From the NCBI RefSeq assembly GCF_026151205.1, contig NC_087076.1, positions 18,841,919-18,905,918 of the forward strand: a stretch of DNA of 64,000 nucleotides, written 5' to 3'. This document shows, one piece after another, positions 54,652-64,000 of the stretch; position 1 is the first letter of the stretch; each line of letters opens with the position of its first letter. Source of the stretch: Bolinopsis microptera (taxonomy: Eukaryota > Ctenophora > Tentaculata > Lobata > Bolinopsidae). The translations under genes and the position numbers were made by a program. The notes beneath the pieces are model-generated. The model was given only the letters and a program-made list of their open reading frames with translations. It searched no databases and had not been told where the DNA came from.

Positions 54652-55020
54652 ATGTCTGACTCTGTACATCATGACGAAATCAGACGAATTATATGTAATT
54701 TGTATTACTAATCTATGTATAGTTGATTAATAATAATCTATGTACCTGATTAGGGTCAATGTTCTCGGCATAAAGCGTGTATCACTTGGTAACGGCTAGT
54801 CTTAACAGTGGCGACGAGTTGGAACTAAAACTATGAGAACCTATCAGTATCCTCTCACTCAACAGACCCAGATCCGAACGTGGTTTATCCAGTATGAATT
54901 CTTCCTATTGTCCGAGGAGCGTTTGATAGAAGTACCTGCAAATGAAGATGACCCAAACACTCGAAGGACGCTGTGTAACCTGGTCGGAGTAGGGAATGCA
55001 TGGCCCAACTGTTGTATATC
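54652..55020 (+). mobile_element. partial LTR retrotransposon: LTR end, primer-binding site and start of gag
   Basis: A stretch beginning TGTCTGACTC and ending CTTAACA (54652-54808) is followed after one base by TGGCGACGAG (54810-54819), the same ten bases that follow the LTR of the complete element at 56903-61873. An ATG at 54833 then opens RTYQYPLTQQTQIRTWFIQ, YEFFLLSEERLIEVPA, resembling the start of a Ty3/gypsy gag (W...E). The frame ends at 55040 and no pol is present. No second LTR was found, so the LTR limits are a guess. Confidence 0.5.
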
Positions 55021-55039
55021 CGTCGTATTTATAGTATAT

Positions 55040-55288
55040 TAAGATAAAATAGAGGCTATGATGAAAGAGTACGAAAGCTCTGGAACAAAAAGTTTCAAAG
55101 CTACGTACACGGGAGCGTGTACTACTGCCGGAAATAAGGGAGCAGCAACAAAAGATGTGAAGCAGAGATACGATAAAGTATTTGACATGCTAACAGCTAC
55201 AGTGAATTCCTGGGATTCCCGGTGTCAAGGGAAGTGTTTATTCCCGGTCCCAGCCAATTTTGAGTTTTTGGCCGGCACAAGTACTTAG
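55040..55288 (+). repeat. duplicated coding-like block, copy 1
   Basis: AAAATAGAGGCTATGATGAA opens KEYESSGTKSFKATYTGA, CTTAGNKGAATKDVKQRYD and KVFDMLTA. An almost identical block lies at 56098-56250. The copies diverge abruptly on the right (55200 / 56250). Unrecognised protein, possibly an exon of a hAT-related gene given the neighbour at 55461. Confidence 0.5.
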
Positions 55289-55460
55289 CAACAAGTAATA
55301 AGCAATAAGCAACAAGTAAATAGTAATAATAAGTAATAAGTAGTTGCCGAATTGATAGTTTATGTAAATGAATGGATGTTTTTACAACTTAAGAATCAAC
55401 AAAATTCTGGAGCCCTTAGCATCTAATATCATAAGAATAATAACAAGTTTTCGCTTAGGG

Positions 55461-55627
55461 ATATGATGGGGCAAACGTGATGTCAGGAATATACAACGGG
55501 GTTCAAGCCTTGATCAAGCAGAAGGTTTCCAACCCCGTGCCGTTCGTACACTGCTCTTCGCACAACCTCAACCTGGTCCTACAAGATGCTGTTAGCTCGA
55601 TTCTCCACGTGAAGGATTTTTTGACAG
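55461..55627 (+). pseudogene. hAT/ZMYM-like transposase exon
   Basis: TTTTCGCTTAG precedes YDGANVMSGIYNGVQALIKQ, KVSNPVPFVHCSSHNLNLV and LQDAVSSILHVKDFL, ending in ACAG|GTTAAT. hAT transposases and their ZMYM-type host relatives share G.YDGA..MSG...G....I, then HC.AH.LNLVL.D. The match is good, including HC and LNL. Only this exon is visible; coding sequence on either side is not in frame, so a relic is likely. Confidence 0.75.
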
Positions 55628-56097
55628 GTTAATTGGAATTGAATAGTTATATCTAATAGTCCAGTTAGCAGTTACCAATACCTATCGTAGCCGGTCGTTA
55701 ACTGATCAGCTATGTTAGAGGTAAAAATACACCTTTTTCTACAGCATACACCAAGATCAAGAAAAGCAAAAGTTAACCGTAAAAGATAGGTAAGAATCAT
55801 TAAAAACATTAGCATGCATGTGAATACGTTGAGTTAGAACGTACGATTTACATTAACAGATGACGGAGACATTATCCAGATCTCTGTCAGTCAAGAAATT
55901 ACGTAATAATGCACCAAACAGCAGGGTTCACCAATTTATTCCTGACGCTGGAGAGTTCCATTTGCAGATGTGCTATATGGACGTGAGTTTTCCGAACATA
56001 GACATAAGTTTTTTCTAATATTATATTTTTTCGCCCTTTATTGAAGCATTAAGCTTACATATGGACCGACCAGCATCGCCTTTTATGTCAACTAATA
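55628..56097. other. no supported gene
   Basis: Contains another fragment of the 55180-55200 context (atcagctatgttagaggtaaaaata at 55706) that also occurs after the second block at 56245. Confidence 0.4.
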
Positions 56098-56296
56098 TAA
56101 AATAGAGGCTATGATGAAAGAGTACGAAAGCTCTGGAACAAAAAATTTCAAAGTAACATACACGGGAGCGTGTACTACTGCCGGAAATAAGGGAGCAGCA
56201 ACAAAAGATGTGAAGCATCGATACGATAAAGTGTTTGACATGCTATCAGCTATGTTAGAGGTAAAAATAGCAAAAGTTAAGTGTAAAAAAGTGTAG
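56098..56296 (+). repeat. duplicated coding-like block, copy 2
   Basis: Same reading as at 55040 (KEYESSGTKNFKVTYTGA ... RYDKVFDMLSA), then MLEVKIAKVKCKKV to a stop. About 1055 bp separates the two copies. Confidence 0.5.
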
Positions 56297-56897
56297 TGAC
56301 CACTACAACTGGTGTTTTGGTGTCCCTAATTTGGTCACTTGTCAAGGCATGTACACAATTTTATTTGAAATAAAATGACGTATTTGCATAACAATTTTGA
56401 AGTTTATAGGGCAGTATTTGTGTTCTATAATATTAGAAAGGTTTCTGAATACAAGCGGAAGTAGAAAAAGCACCGTTTCTATTTGCCACAGGAAATACGA
56501 GTTTGAGTTGGGCAGCGGAAGATAGAGTGGTATACACAGCGACACAAACAGAGACGACCATCACAAACAGCCAATTATCACAAACACTACTAGAAGGTAA
56601 ATCTCAAATTAATAGCACTTTTCCCAAAACTCAGCATTAGTGCACTTTCTAAAATATTTATAGGTTTCTGTTATCAATTTGATAGGTTTCTGTTATCAAT
56701 TTGATCAAATGGAAAAAAATTTAACATAAATCGATGGATAAATGTAGGGTGTATTGTGAGAAGAAACGGTGGACTAAACATGGCTGCTCTAGTTCACATT
56801 GATAGTCATTGATAGTCATCCCTACTTGATTGACAGCTCACGGCGAGTTAGTTTGGATATGGGTCAACACAATCAGCTCGTGCAGAGAGATTCTGTT
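56297..56897. other. no supported gene
   Basis: AT-rich flank of the Ty3/gypsy insertion, with a short gatagtcattgatagtcat repeat near 56800. Confidence 0.3.
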
Positions 56898-56902
56898 CTC
56901 TG

Positions 56903-57043
56903 TGTTATGAATCGTTGTGACAAGGTAAACGCAAGACTAAAAGCTAAAAGCTAAACCAAAACCAAAACCAAAACCAAAACCCAGGTAGTCATCCTGAATA
57001 GTATATCGGTTAATCATACAATAAATTACTAGAATATATAACA
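56903..57043 (-). repeat. 3' LTR of the Ty3/gypsy element
   Basis: Identical to the 5' LTR. Contains five CCAAAA units and a doubled AAAGCTAA. The purine stretch before it on minus (GAACGGGA) is a weak candidate polypurine tract. Confidence 0.95.
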
Positions 57044-57412
57044 TCCCGTTCAACTAAAAAGTGTTAAAAAACAATATAGATTTAATAATTTAACTGAATT
57101 CGTAAAAAAAATGTGATATAAATCGATCGTACAAAATTTAAAATGTTGAAAACGTGGTCAAAATGAAATCTACAAAATTGTTAAGTGAACTCACGTGAAA
57201 ATACTGAAACGTGTTGCGCTCGCTACACGATTTAAAACTTAGCGCATTCCGTTTAAAACAAAAAATAACGTGTTATTCTTCAAAACTTAAACGTGACAGG
57301 GAATATTTATAACTTTATGTTTGATCTGGATAATTTAACTGGATTAATGTGTGGTTAGATTTACACATTCAAAATAAAACAACTGTCATAAAATGTGATA
57401 ATGAAACGTGTT
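57044..57412. other. 3' untranslated region of the Ty3/gypsy element
   Basis: AT-rich and non-coding, between the gag-pol stop and the 3' LTR. Confidence 0.7.
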
Positions 57413-60400
57413 TTATGTTCCTCCCAGTTTGCGGTAACTTAGCCTATCTGGTGGTTTACTATCACGTGCAAAGTTTGCTGGCAGAAGCAAATTAGGTTGT
57501 TGCAATTCATGCTCTCTATTAATGTTAGGTTTTATAGTGCTACGGTTAATTTCTATGGCAAGCTCACGTGGTTTAAGTACAGGTTGTGCAGTGATTATAG
57601 GTTCAATGGCTGCCTTATGGTCAGGCTCGGCGGGTAGATTTGGATTATTACCAACTATAATCGAAGTTTCCGGCTCTGTACTCTCAGGTAAGCTAGCTAT
57701 CTTCTCGAAATCACCCTCAATAGCTGTAGAGCTCTGCTCATCTCTTATCTCCAGCTCAACTCGTGGTGTATCCGGATCTGTTTGTTGCAACGGTTCTGAC
57801 ACAACAGATCTCTTGATTACCTGGTCCAAATGCTTGCGGTAGACTCCATCAGGTGTCTTGATCAGTAGCACTTTGGTACCTTCCTTACCCTCGATAACAC
57901 CGTTTCTCCAGCACTTCTTGTTCTCATCATAGAACGATATAGTGTCATCAATCTTCAGATCACGAAGTCTCGATTCAGCAATCGTGTTCTGATCGTTTAA
58001 AGCAACTTTGGCAAACTTACTACTCGAACTCGGGTGTAGAAAACTCAAGGCGTTTCTCGTCCGTCGTTTCATCATCGCAACTGCAGGCTCTACTCCGGTA
58101 GTGGTGTGTGGTGTGTTGCGGTAGTTTAGCAGCCAATCAGCCAGGTTACACATAACGTCAGGGTTTATCAAGATCATCCGTTTCATAGCTCTTTTAAACA
58201 GTCCGACTGCAACTTCTGCTTGTCCATTACTTGCAGGTGAGTAAGCAGGAATAAGCACGTGTCGAATCTGGTTATTGTTCGTGAATACTTTAAACTCTTC
58301 TGAAGTTAAACTCGATCCATTGTCTGATACTAGTATCTTGGGTAGTCCCCAACGGCTAAAGATGTCTCGTAACTCTTGAATCACTTTCTTACTTGTAATG
58401 TTCGTCATTCTAACAACTTCTAACCATTTTGAATACGAACAGATAACTATCAGCCACATAGATCCAAGAAAGGGTCCACAGAAATCTAGATGAATCCGCT
58501 CCCAAGCCTCCATAGTTTTAGCCCATGGGTGTGGTGTAGATCTAGCGGGTTTCTTCTGGTTTAGTTGACATGGTTCACATAGTTTAACCATTTTCTCGAT
58601 CTCAGCATCCATGTTTGGCCAATAAACATAGCCTCTCGCTAGTGCTTTGGTCTGTGAAATGCCCATGTGTGTTGCATGAAGCATTGAAAGCACGCTCTTT
58701 CTCATACTCTCTGGAATAACAACTCGAGATCCCCAGACAATACAGTTCTGGTCTACTGACAACTCGTTTCGACGTGTGTAAAACGGTTTCAGCTCGACAT
58801 CAACAGGGGGTTTCTCGTTCCAGCCGTCTTTAACAAACTGTAACACTCGACCAAGTGTCTTGTCTCTTCTTGTGTGACTAGCTATTAACTCAGCGTCAAT
58901 CAAAGGTTTGTCATCACCGAAGTAGTGCACGCTGAAAACAGTATCTAGAGGTTTCATTTCAAACTCCTCTGTTAACTCGTCATCAAACTCTCTCGTCTCT
59001 GCCGATGTGTCTAAAGGCAGTGGAAAACGGGAACATAGATCAGCATTACAATGTTTACCAGTGGGTCGAAACTGGATCTTGTAAGTGTAACCGCTTAGGA
59101 ACAATGACCATCGTTGTAAACGACCTGCCACCATGCTAGGAATCCCACGACTAGGGTGAAAGATAGATTCCAGCGGCTTGTGGTCTGTAACTAGGGTAAA
59201 CGGTCGTCCAAAAAGATAACGGTGCAGTCTCTTAGTCGCCCAAACTATTGCCAATGCTTCTTTTTCTATCATGGAATAGTTTCTCTCAGATTTCGTCAGA
59301 GTTCGAGATATATACTCGATCGGTCGCTCTGTCCCATTTTCATCAATATGTGACATAACAGCTCCTAAACCAACGGATGAAGCGTCCGTGTCAAGCTTTA
59401 ACTCCAGCTCAGGGTTGTAGACTGTTAGAACCAAGTCAGACGATAACAGTGCTTTTAACTCATCAAAAGCTCTCTTTTCTCTATCTCCAAAGTGGAAAAT
59501 ACTGTCAGCGGGTCTTAAACGGTTAAGTGGTTCAACAACTGTTGACATGTTGGGAATAAAACGTGAATAGTACTGTGCACCACCAAGAAATGATATCATC
59601 TCCGCTCTAGTAGTTGGATACGGTGCTCTCACTATGGTTTCAACTTTCGAACTCAGCGGTCTTATCCCGTCAGCAGATACTTCATGGCCTAGAAATGTCA
59701 CCTTAGGCTCCATGAAAACACACTTGTCTAGCCGGCATTTGTAGCCTTCATTCTCTAGTGCTGTAATCACCGTTCTCACGTTCTTCATGTGACTCTCATC
59801 ATCAGGTCCAGTTATTAGAATGTCGTCAACACGCCATGCTGTGTTCTCTGTCTTTCTCAAGGTATCATCAATCTTGCGTTCAAATATCGGTCCGGCAGAT
59901 GAAATACCGAATGGTAGAGAAGTAGGACTGAACAATCCTTTGTGTGTGTTCAAAGTCACAATCTTTTGGTCACATTCTCTTAACTTCAAACTATTATAAG
60001 CGGCTCTGATATCCAGCTTAGTAAACAGTTTACCTCCGACAATCTTACTCAAGCAATCTTCTATCGTAGGAAGTGGGTAAATAGCTGTGTCGAGATTAGG
60101 ATTTACAGTAGTCTTGTAGTCACCACATATGCGAATCGTACCATCCGCTTTCATGACAGGAACTATGGGTGAAGCCCAGTCTGAGTGCTCTGTTGGAATC
60201 AGCTGTCCATTCTTCACTAACTCGTCTATGGCTTTCCCAACCTTGTCTACGATGGCAAATGGGACCTGCCTTGCCTTGCAAAACTTTGCTCTCGCATCAG
60301 GCTTAAATTGTAGACAAGCTTCGAATCCTTTAACAGTTCCAACACCAGGATCGAACACAGGACTGCGGAGTATCTCACTAACAAATTCATCTCTCTGAAG

Positions 60401-61732
60401 CTTGGAGACAGCGTAAGATTGTTCAACATCAACAAGTCCTATCATATGATCCAACCAGTCTTTACCAAACATCTGGATGATCCACTCTCGACCTAGGAGT
60501 GTGGGAAACCGACAATCGACAACATATAGTGGTAAAATCCATTTCTTACCTCTAAATTCAACGTTTACAAGGGCCTTGCAGTCAATGCTTTCACAATTAA
60601 AATTAGCTACTCGCAATTTCTGGGAACATGGAACAATCTGGCAATCAGTTAGTCCTAGTCTAGCAAAATCAGACTTACTTATACAGCTTAAAGATGAACC
60701 AGTATCTAACTCCATTTTCAAAATCTTATCATTAATCTTAACTTTAAGAAATGGTTTCTGATTACAATCAATACAACTGGATAAATTACTAACAACTGAT
60801 GCAGGAAGAGTACCATCGGGAACAGGAGTCTGTACTGGAATCTGGACAGGATCAGCCGTCTCCACGCAGTACAACGTGTTCTCCGACTCTTGATGTGTGT
60901 ACCCATAATCAGCAGCGCAAGCGTTGCCATCATCATGATCACCAATCCCTTCAACACAATGGGATTGCTTCTTAGCGGAACGACAGTTCTTCGCGATATG
61001 TCCGGGTTTGCGACAGTTTCTGCAACGAACTTTGCAGTTTTTCGCAACATGACCACGAACAGTACAACGTGAACAAACAATGCTAAGGTCGGCCTTCTGA
61101 TGGAACTTAGAGTTTTGAGGTTTTTGAAACTTCCCGGGTTTTTGAACATAGTGTGTTGTGACTGACATTGAACTTTGCAGAGCGTTCTCCTTCGTCTGAG
61201 CTTTATCAAACAGGCTGGCAGACGTGTCGTTGGTAGCAGATTCTGATATGAGTTCAGCACGTATCCTATCAGAGGATAGTCCAGCCACAAAACGTGTACG
61301 CACCATTAAATCAAACAAATCACCGAACTGACAAACATTAGCAGCTTCCTTCAATCGTGACATAAAAGTACATAAGGATTCACCAGCAATCTGATTTAAA
61401 GTCATAAACTTCTGCTGTTGAGCTACAATGTTTGTTTTGGGTGATAACCGATCAACAAGAGTTTTTCTCAGGGTAGCGTAGGTAGTGTCTTTAATTTCAT
61501 CTGGAAATGTAAATGCACGCAACTTCTTCAACGCGTCAGGCCCCAGATTGACTGTTAACAGTGTTCTCATGAGTTCTGCTTTTTTAGCAGTTTTCTCGTT
61601 TGCGTCATCTGGTAACTTATCTGCGTGTGCGAAAATGAACACAGAAGCGGCGTTTTCAAAGATTTCCAGCCACTCTCTGACACAATCAGTTTCCTTGGAT
61701 AAGCGTAAGTTCGAAACCAGACTCGTCGCCAT
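57413..61732 (-). CDS. gag-pol: Gag-Pol polyprotein of the Ty3/gypsy element
   Basis: The preferred start is the ATG at 61732, the first base after the LTR (MATSLVSNLRLS); an in-frame ATG at 61753 lies inside the LTR. From the upstream Met: gag about 1-220 with a retrotransposon-gag helical core; two C-x2-C-x4-H-x4-C knuckles (CSRCTVRGHVAKNC and CRNCRKPGHIAKNC) at about 225-257; protease LDTGSSLS near 350; reverse transcriptase with FTKLDIRAAYNSL, LPFGISSAGPIF and WRVDDILITG near 640; RNase H LDTDASSVGLG near 790; integrase HHCC zinc site (H-T-H..C-EPC) at 1025-1062; catalytic D, D, E in LDFCGP, VSDNGS and GQAEV at about 1090-1175. All catalytic residues are present and gag and pol share one frame. 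The copy looks competent for retrotransposition. Confidence 0.95.
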   Translation of the reverse strand: MATSLVSNLRLSKETDCVREWLEIFENAASVFIFAHADKLPDDANEKTAKKAELMRTLLTVNLGPDALKKLRAFTFPDEIKDTTYATLRKTLVDRLSPKTNIVAQQQKFMTLNQIAGESLCTFMSRLKEAANVCQFGDLFDLMVRTRFVAGLSSDRIRAELISESATNDTSASLFDKAQTKENALQSSMSVTTHYVQKPGKFQKPQNSKFHQKADLSIVCSRCTVRGHVAKNCKVRCRNCRKPGHIAKNCRSAKKQSHCVEGIGDHDDGNACAADYGYTHQESENTLYCVETADPVQIPVQTPVPDGTLPASVVSNLSSCIDCNQKPFLKVKINDKILKMELDTGSSLSCISKSDFARLGLTDCQIVPCSQKLRVANFNCESIDCKALVNVEFRGKKWILPLYVVDCRFPTLLGREWIIQMFGKDWLDHMIGLVDVEQSYAVSKLQRDEFVSEILRSPVFDPGVGTVKGFEACLQFKPDARAKFCKARQVPFAIVDKVGKAIDELVKNGQLIPTEHSDWASPIVPVMKADGTIRICGDYKTTVNPNLDTAIYPLPTIEDCLSKIVGGKLFTKLDIRAAYNSLKLRECDQKIVTLNTHKGLFSPTSLPFGISSAGPIFERKIDDTLRKTENTAWRVDDILITGPDDESHMKNVRTVITALENEGYKCRLDKCVFMEPKVTFLGHEVSADGIRPLSSKVETIVRAPYPTTRAEMISFLGGAQYYSRFIPNMSTVVEPLNRLRPADSIFHFGDREKRAFDELKALLSSDLVLTVYNPELELKLDTDASSVGLGAVMSHIDENGTERPIEYISRTLTKSERNYSMIEKEALAIVWATKRLHRYLFGRPFTLVTDHKPLESIFHPSRGIPSMVAGRLQRWSLFLSGYTYKIQFRPTGKHCNADLCSRFPLPLDTSAETREFDDELTEEFEMKPLDTVFSVHYFGDDKPLIDAELIASHTRRDKTLGRVLQFVKDGWNEKPPVDVELKPFYTRRNELSVDQNCIVWGSRVVIPESMRKSVLSMLHATHMGISQTKALARGYVYWPNMDAEIEKMVKLCEPCQLNQKKPARSTPHPWAKTMEAWERIHLDFCGPFLGSMWLIVICSYSKWLEVVRMTNITSKKVIQELRDIFSRWGLPKILVSDNGSSLTSEEFKVFTNNNQIRHVLIPAYSPASNGQAEVAVGLFKRAMKRMILINPDVMCNLADWLLNYRNTPHTTTGVEPAVAMMKRRTRNALSFLHPSSSSKFAKVALNDQNTIAESRLRDLKIDDTISFYDENKKCWRNGVIEGKEGTKVLLIKTPDGVYRKHLDQVIKRSVVSEPLQQTDPDTPRVELEIRDEQSSTAIEGDFEKIASLPESTEPETSIIVGNNPNLPAEPDHKAAIEPIITAQPVLKPRELAIEINRSTIKPNINREHELQQPNLLLPANFARDSKPPDRLSYRKLGGT

Positions 61733-61873
61733 TGTTATGAATCGTTGTGACAAGGTAAACGCAAGACTAAAAGCTAAAAGCTAAACCAAAACCAAAACCA
61801 AAACCAAAACCCAGGTAGTCATCCTGAATAGTATATCGGTTAATCATACAATAAATTACTAGAATATATAACA
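61733..61873 (-). repeat. 5' LTR of the Ty3/gypsy element
   Basis: Direct counterpart of 56903-57043. The candidate primer-binding site TGGCGACGAG starts two bases inside the element body on minus (61731 downward), overlapping the gag ATG. Confidence 0.95.
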
Positions 61874-61878
61874 CTCTG

Positions 61879-63298
61879 CATATATAGAAGATTATAATAA
61901 CATAATATTATATTATACATAAATCTTACGCTAACTGGTATAATATGCCTTTTTTTAGCTTAGACCTAGGATTTGTTACAATTAAGCATATTTCCATTTC
62001 ACGAAAATCCTGGAATGCAAAACTACTAAAAGGAAAACAGTCTCGGACGTGCGGATTCTCGAGCTATATCTCAGGGTAACCCTGGAAGAAATCCGCCAGC
62101 TTGAGAACATCCTCAAGAGGAACTCTCCAAATCTCTTCTAATCTATATCAGATTAGACACTGATCATGTATTGCGGCACGATTTAAATTTATTCAATAAA
62201 TTTAAATGTCAGTTCAGCTGTGATACAAATAAGGTGCAATAACGATATCCAGAAACAAGGGAGGAGGAACCGCAGCAGAACGGGATTATATCAGGAGAAA
62301 AAGAGATAAGGACGGTCACATAAATGTGATAAGTACAAAGGAAGTTAACTCGCAAAGAGTACCAGCATTTAAACCCCCTCCCTAAACAGGTTAGGTACAG
62401 CAGAAAAAGTCACATCAAGGACGATAGCAGAAGAGCAGGAACAGTTTTGGGCGACCTACGCAGAAATAACACAAGGAGCAACACCAAACATACGAGTTTA
62501 AGGTAACACACAGGACATTGGACAAGGCTCCTCTAACAAGAATGAATCAAGAATATCAAACAAACGGATGAAATGATTTACCATATTACTTGAACTGCAC
62601 CGATGGGTTTATCGCTGTGTGATTGCTTAAACAAACAAGATAAGAAGATAAGAAATGTCGTGTGCCAGATCATCAGTAGATCTATAACTACAGATGATCT
62701 GGGGGATATGCATATAATAGCTATAGGGTGTATCCAAATATACTGACCTCCCTTTATATAAAATGAAGCACAGATATTTAAAACACTATCTATATCTAAG
62801 CTCCATTCAACGTGTATTGGCGACATGAAGATCACAGTCAAGAACAACATCCCAGTCTTGACACTAAACAAAAAAGGGGGTCAAAGTTGCGGCAGGGGTC
62901 AAATACCCACCATGTTCGATTTGGGGTTTCACGCCTCAGATCCCTGAAAGACTAAGCTCAGGTAGCTGTCCAGTTACTATCTTTCATACTTATTTGGAGA
63001 AGAGACCGGCCAGATGCAGAATGATGACGCTCCGATGTTTTTAATTCCAGTAAAAGGATCGCAAAGGGACCCGTGTAAGAAATGAAGAGTTCAGGACCCT
63101 GGTCTAACGAGACTCCTGTTGGGAAAAAATCAGTCGTGGGATTTGCCGGTATGAATACGGCCAATCGGAAAATAACAAATAGTTCGATCAGGAAGATGAC
63201 CGTTACTACACTTAACAAATCAGGATTCTCCCCAGCGGATATTGTCCTATACAGTATACACAGGACACAGGAACCAATCTTCGCTAATCAACTACACT
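61879..63298. other. possible exon debris, no complete gene
   Basis: 62039-62143 on plus reads TVSDVRILELYLRVTLEEI and QLENILKRNSPNLF to a stop, a plausible leucine-rich helix. 62430-62500 reads AEEQEQFWATYAEITQGAT before GTAACA. Nothing links them, and minus-strand frames at 62578-62871 and 62958-63218 are unconvincing. Confidence 0.3.
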
Positions 63299-63398
63299 AG
63301 TTTGACGGCGGGCAAGGCAGGAGCAATCACTGAAGCGCTGATGGGAAGGGAGACCGTGAGCGAGGAGGATGAGCCTGCGCCACCTATAGTACATTCGT

Positions 63399-63430
63399 CA
63401 CCTATAGGCACCCCTAGGTGCCTATAGGTG
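63399..63430. repeat. perfect palindrome 1 (14-bp arms)
   Basis: CACCTATAGGCACC, centre CCTA, then GGTGCCTATAGGTG. Confidence 0.95.
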
Positions 63431-63435
63431 CCCCT

Positions 63436-63496
63436 AGGATACTGTCGATGCCAATATCGAACGCCAGGCGTTCGATATTGGCATCGACAGTATCCT
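63436..63496. repeat. perfect palindrome 2 (30-bp arms, 1-nt centre)
   Basis: The left arm starts AGGATACTGTCGATGCC and the right arm ends GGCATCGACAGTATCCT; all 30 positions pair around one central A at 63466. Confidence 0.97.
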
Positions 63497-63772
63497 TTCC
63501 GATGAGCCGACGGAATTCTCAGGGAAAGGAAAGGGAATTATTACAACTAGTTAACATCTGGAAGCTACCTGTTGGTGTGCCAATCCGGACGTCCACCGGG
63601 AGGCTAGTAGAGTAGGAAATGAAATTTCAGAGTGCCTATACAGTCTACCGGTTTCAGACTTTTGCTGAAAAAAAAACATGGTAAAAGAGTTAAGATTAGT
63701 TGTGTGCTTGAACTAGGGTTATATTTATTTGCTAGCAGACTGACTGAACATTTTTTGTTTCATCTTTCACAG

Positions 63773-63957
63773 GAACTGCAAATGAGGTCGAAGTTCAAAC
63801 AAGTCACCCTGTGGTGGGAAAAAGAACAGTGTGTCCGGTGTGTGAGAAACGGTACTCCTCTCCTGCTAATTTAAGGAAGCATGTACGAAAGGTACACAAG
63901 AAATACAAACAGCGTCGCAACTTGTGGCATCACATGAAATCTGCCCATAAAGAGTAG
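63773..63957 (+). CDS. C2H2 zinc-finger terminal exon
   Basis: CATCTTTCACAG ends at 63772. The exon reads TANEVEVQTSHPVVGKR, then CPVCEKRYSSPANLRKH and VRKVH (C-x2-C-x12-H-x4-H, a standard classical finger), and RRNLWHHMKSAHKE, the second half of a further finger without its Cys pair, before TAG at 63955. The classical finger suggests DNA binding in the nucleus. Upstream exons may lie at 63299-63611. The rest of the gene is not identified, and a transposon-linked origin is as likely as a host gene. Confidence 0.55.
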
Positions 63958-64000
63958 ATCAATGTTCCAAATATTAATAACCCAATGATGAATGTGACGC

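Larger units (their letters stand above)
56903..61873 (-). mobile_element. complete Ty3/gypsy LTR retrotransposon
   Basis: Two 141-bp LTRs (56903-57043 and 61733-61873) are identical base for base, start TGTTAT and end ATAACA, and are flanked by the 5-bp target duplication CTCTG (56898-56902 and 61874-61878). Between them is one uninterrupted gag-pol frame on minus. Identical LTRs and an open frame point to a recent insertion that may still be active. There is no env-like frame. Total length is 4971 bp, with unusually short LTRs. Confidence 0.97.
63299..63611 (+). other. exon-like segments flanking the palindromes
   Basis: Before the palindromes the frame reads LTAGKAGAITEALMGRETV, then EEDEPAPPIVHSSPIG, an acidic and proline-rich linker-like sequence. 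After them comes SQGKERELLQLVNIWKL and PVGVPIRTSTGRL. They could be exons leading to the zinc-finger exon at 63773, but the palindromes break the frame. Confidence 0.3.

Noticed and set aside
57522-57842. Plus-strand ORFs inside the Ty3/gypsy element (also 60129-60398, 60477-60761, 61485-61784)
   Set aside because: Shadows of the minus-strand gag-pol frame.

Overview
The window is eukaryotic nuclear DNA. It is AT-rich, with spliced exon fragments (GT donors, pyrimidine tract plus AG acceptors), microsatellites and a dense, nested set of transposable elements. The mix of Ty3/gypsy, Penelope-like, several non-LTR retrotransposons, hAT, PIF/Harbinger, a TTAA-targeting element with a Mutator-like transposase domain, Tc1/mariner-like MITEs and TE-associated uncharacterised families (DUF7869-type, Ulp1-like, RAPG..ARWM-type) suggests an invertebrate animal, perhaps an early-branching one. 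I cannot name the species. I see no complete host gene, tRNA, rRNA, CRISPR array or bacterial-style operon.

Layout. 1-144: end of a hAT transposase. 941-2542: non-coding Tc1/mariner-type element carrying 15 copies of a 16-bp motif. 2575-2860: decayed non-LTR reverse transcriptase fragment. 3232-9037: a 5.8-kb DNA transposon (TTAA target, GGTTAACC palindromes near both ends, broken transposase gene) with a short retroposon (7060-8688) nested inside that ends in a hairpin-rich segment. 8971-14015: a two-copy direct duplication; copy 1 is split by a 1.16-kb TTAA foldback element. 13.9-25.5 kb (copy B1) and 34.1-42.0 kb (copy B2): a segmental duplication carrying the same series of exon fragments with different insertions and deletions. 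Between them lie a TE-gene pseudogene (25.9-26.8 kb), a broken LINE (26.7-28.6 kb) and a 2.9-kb foldback element (31.2-34.1 kb). B2 is broken by a dead PIF/Harbinger copy.

42.04-43.79 kb is not trustworthy sequence: it starts as a base-by-base degraded copy of 25.43 kb onward, with homopolymers inflated. It is followed by two head-to-head Penelope-like fragments (43.8-45.35 kb), further TE-gene debris, a TA-flanked MITE (48159-48968), an Ulp1-like relic, a hAT exon, a partial second LTR element, and a complete Ty3/gypsy retrotransposon (56903-61873, minus strand) with identical 141-bp LTRs, a CTCTG target duplication and an open 1.4-kb-codon gag-pol. The right edge holds two adjacent perfect palindromes and a zinc-finger terminal exon.

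The strongest points are structural: elements dated and delimited by paralogous empty sites, two internal motif arrays that look like transposase-binding sites, a hairpin-rich putative RNA at the end of a retroposon, and a hairpin plus pyrimidine-tract module that recurs at least nine times. Superfamily assignments come from recognising motifs by eye and were not checked against a database.
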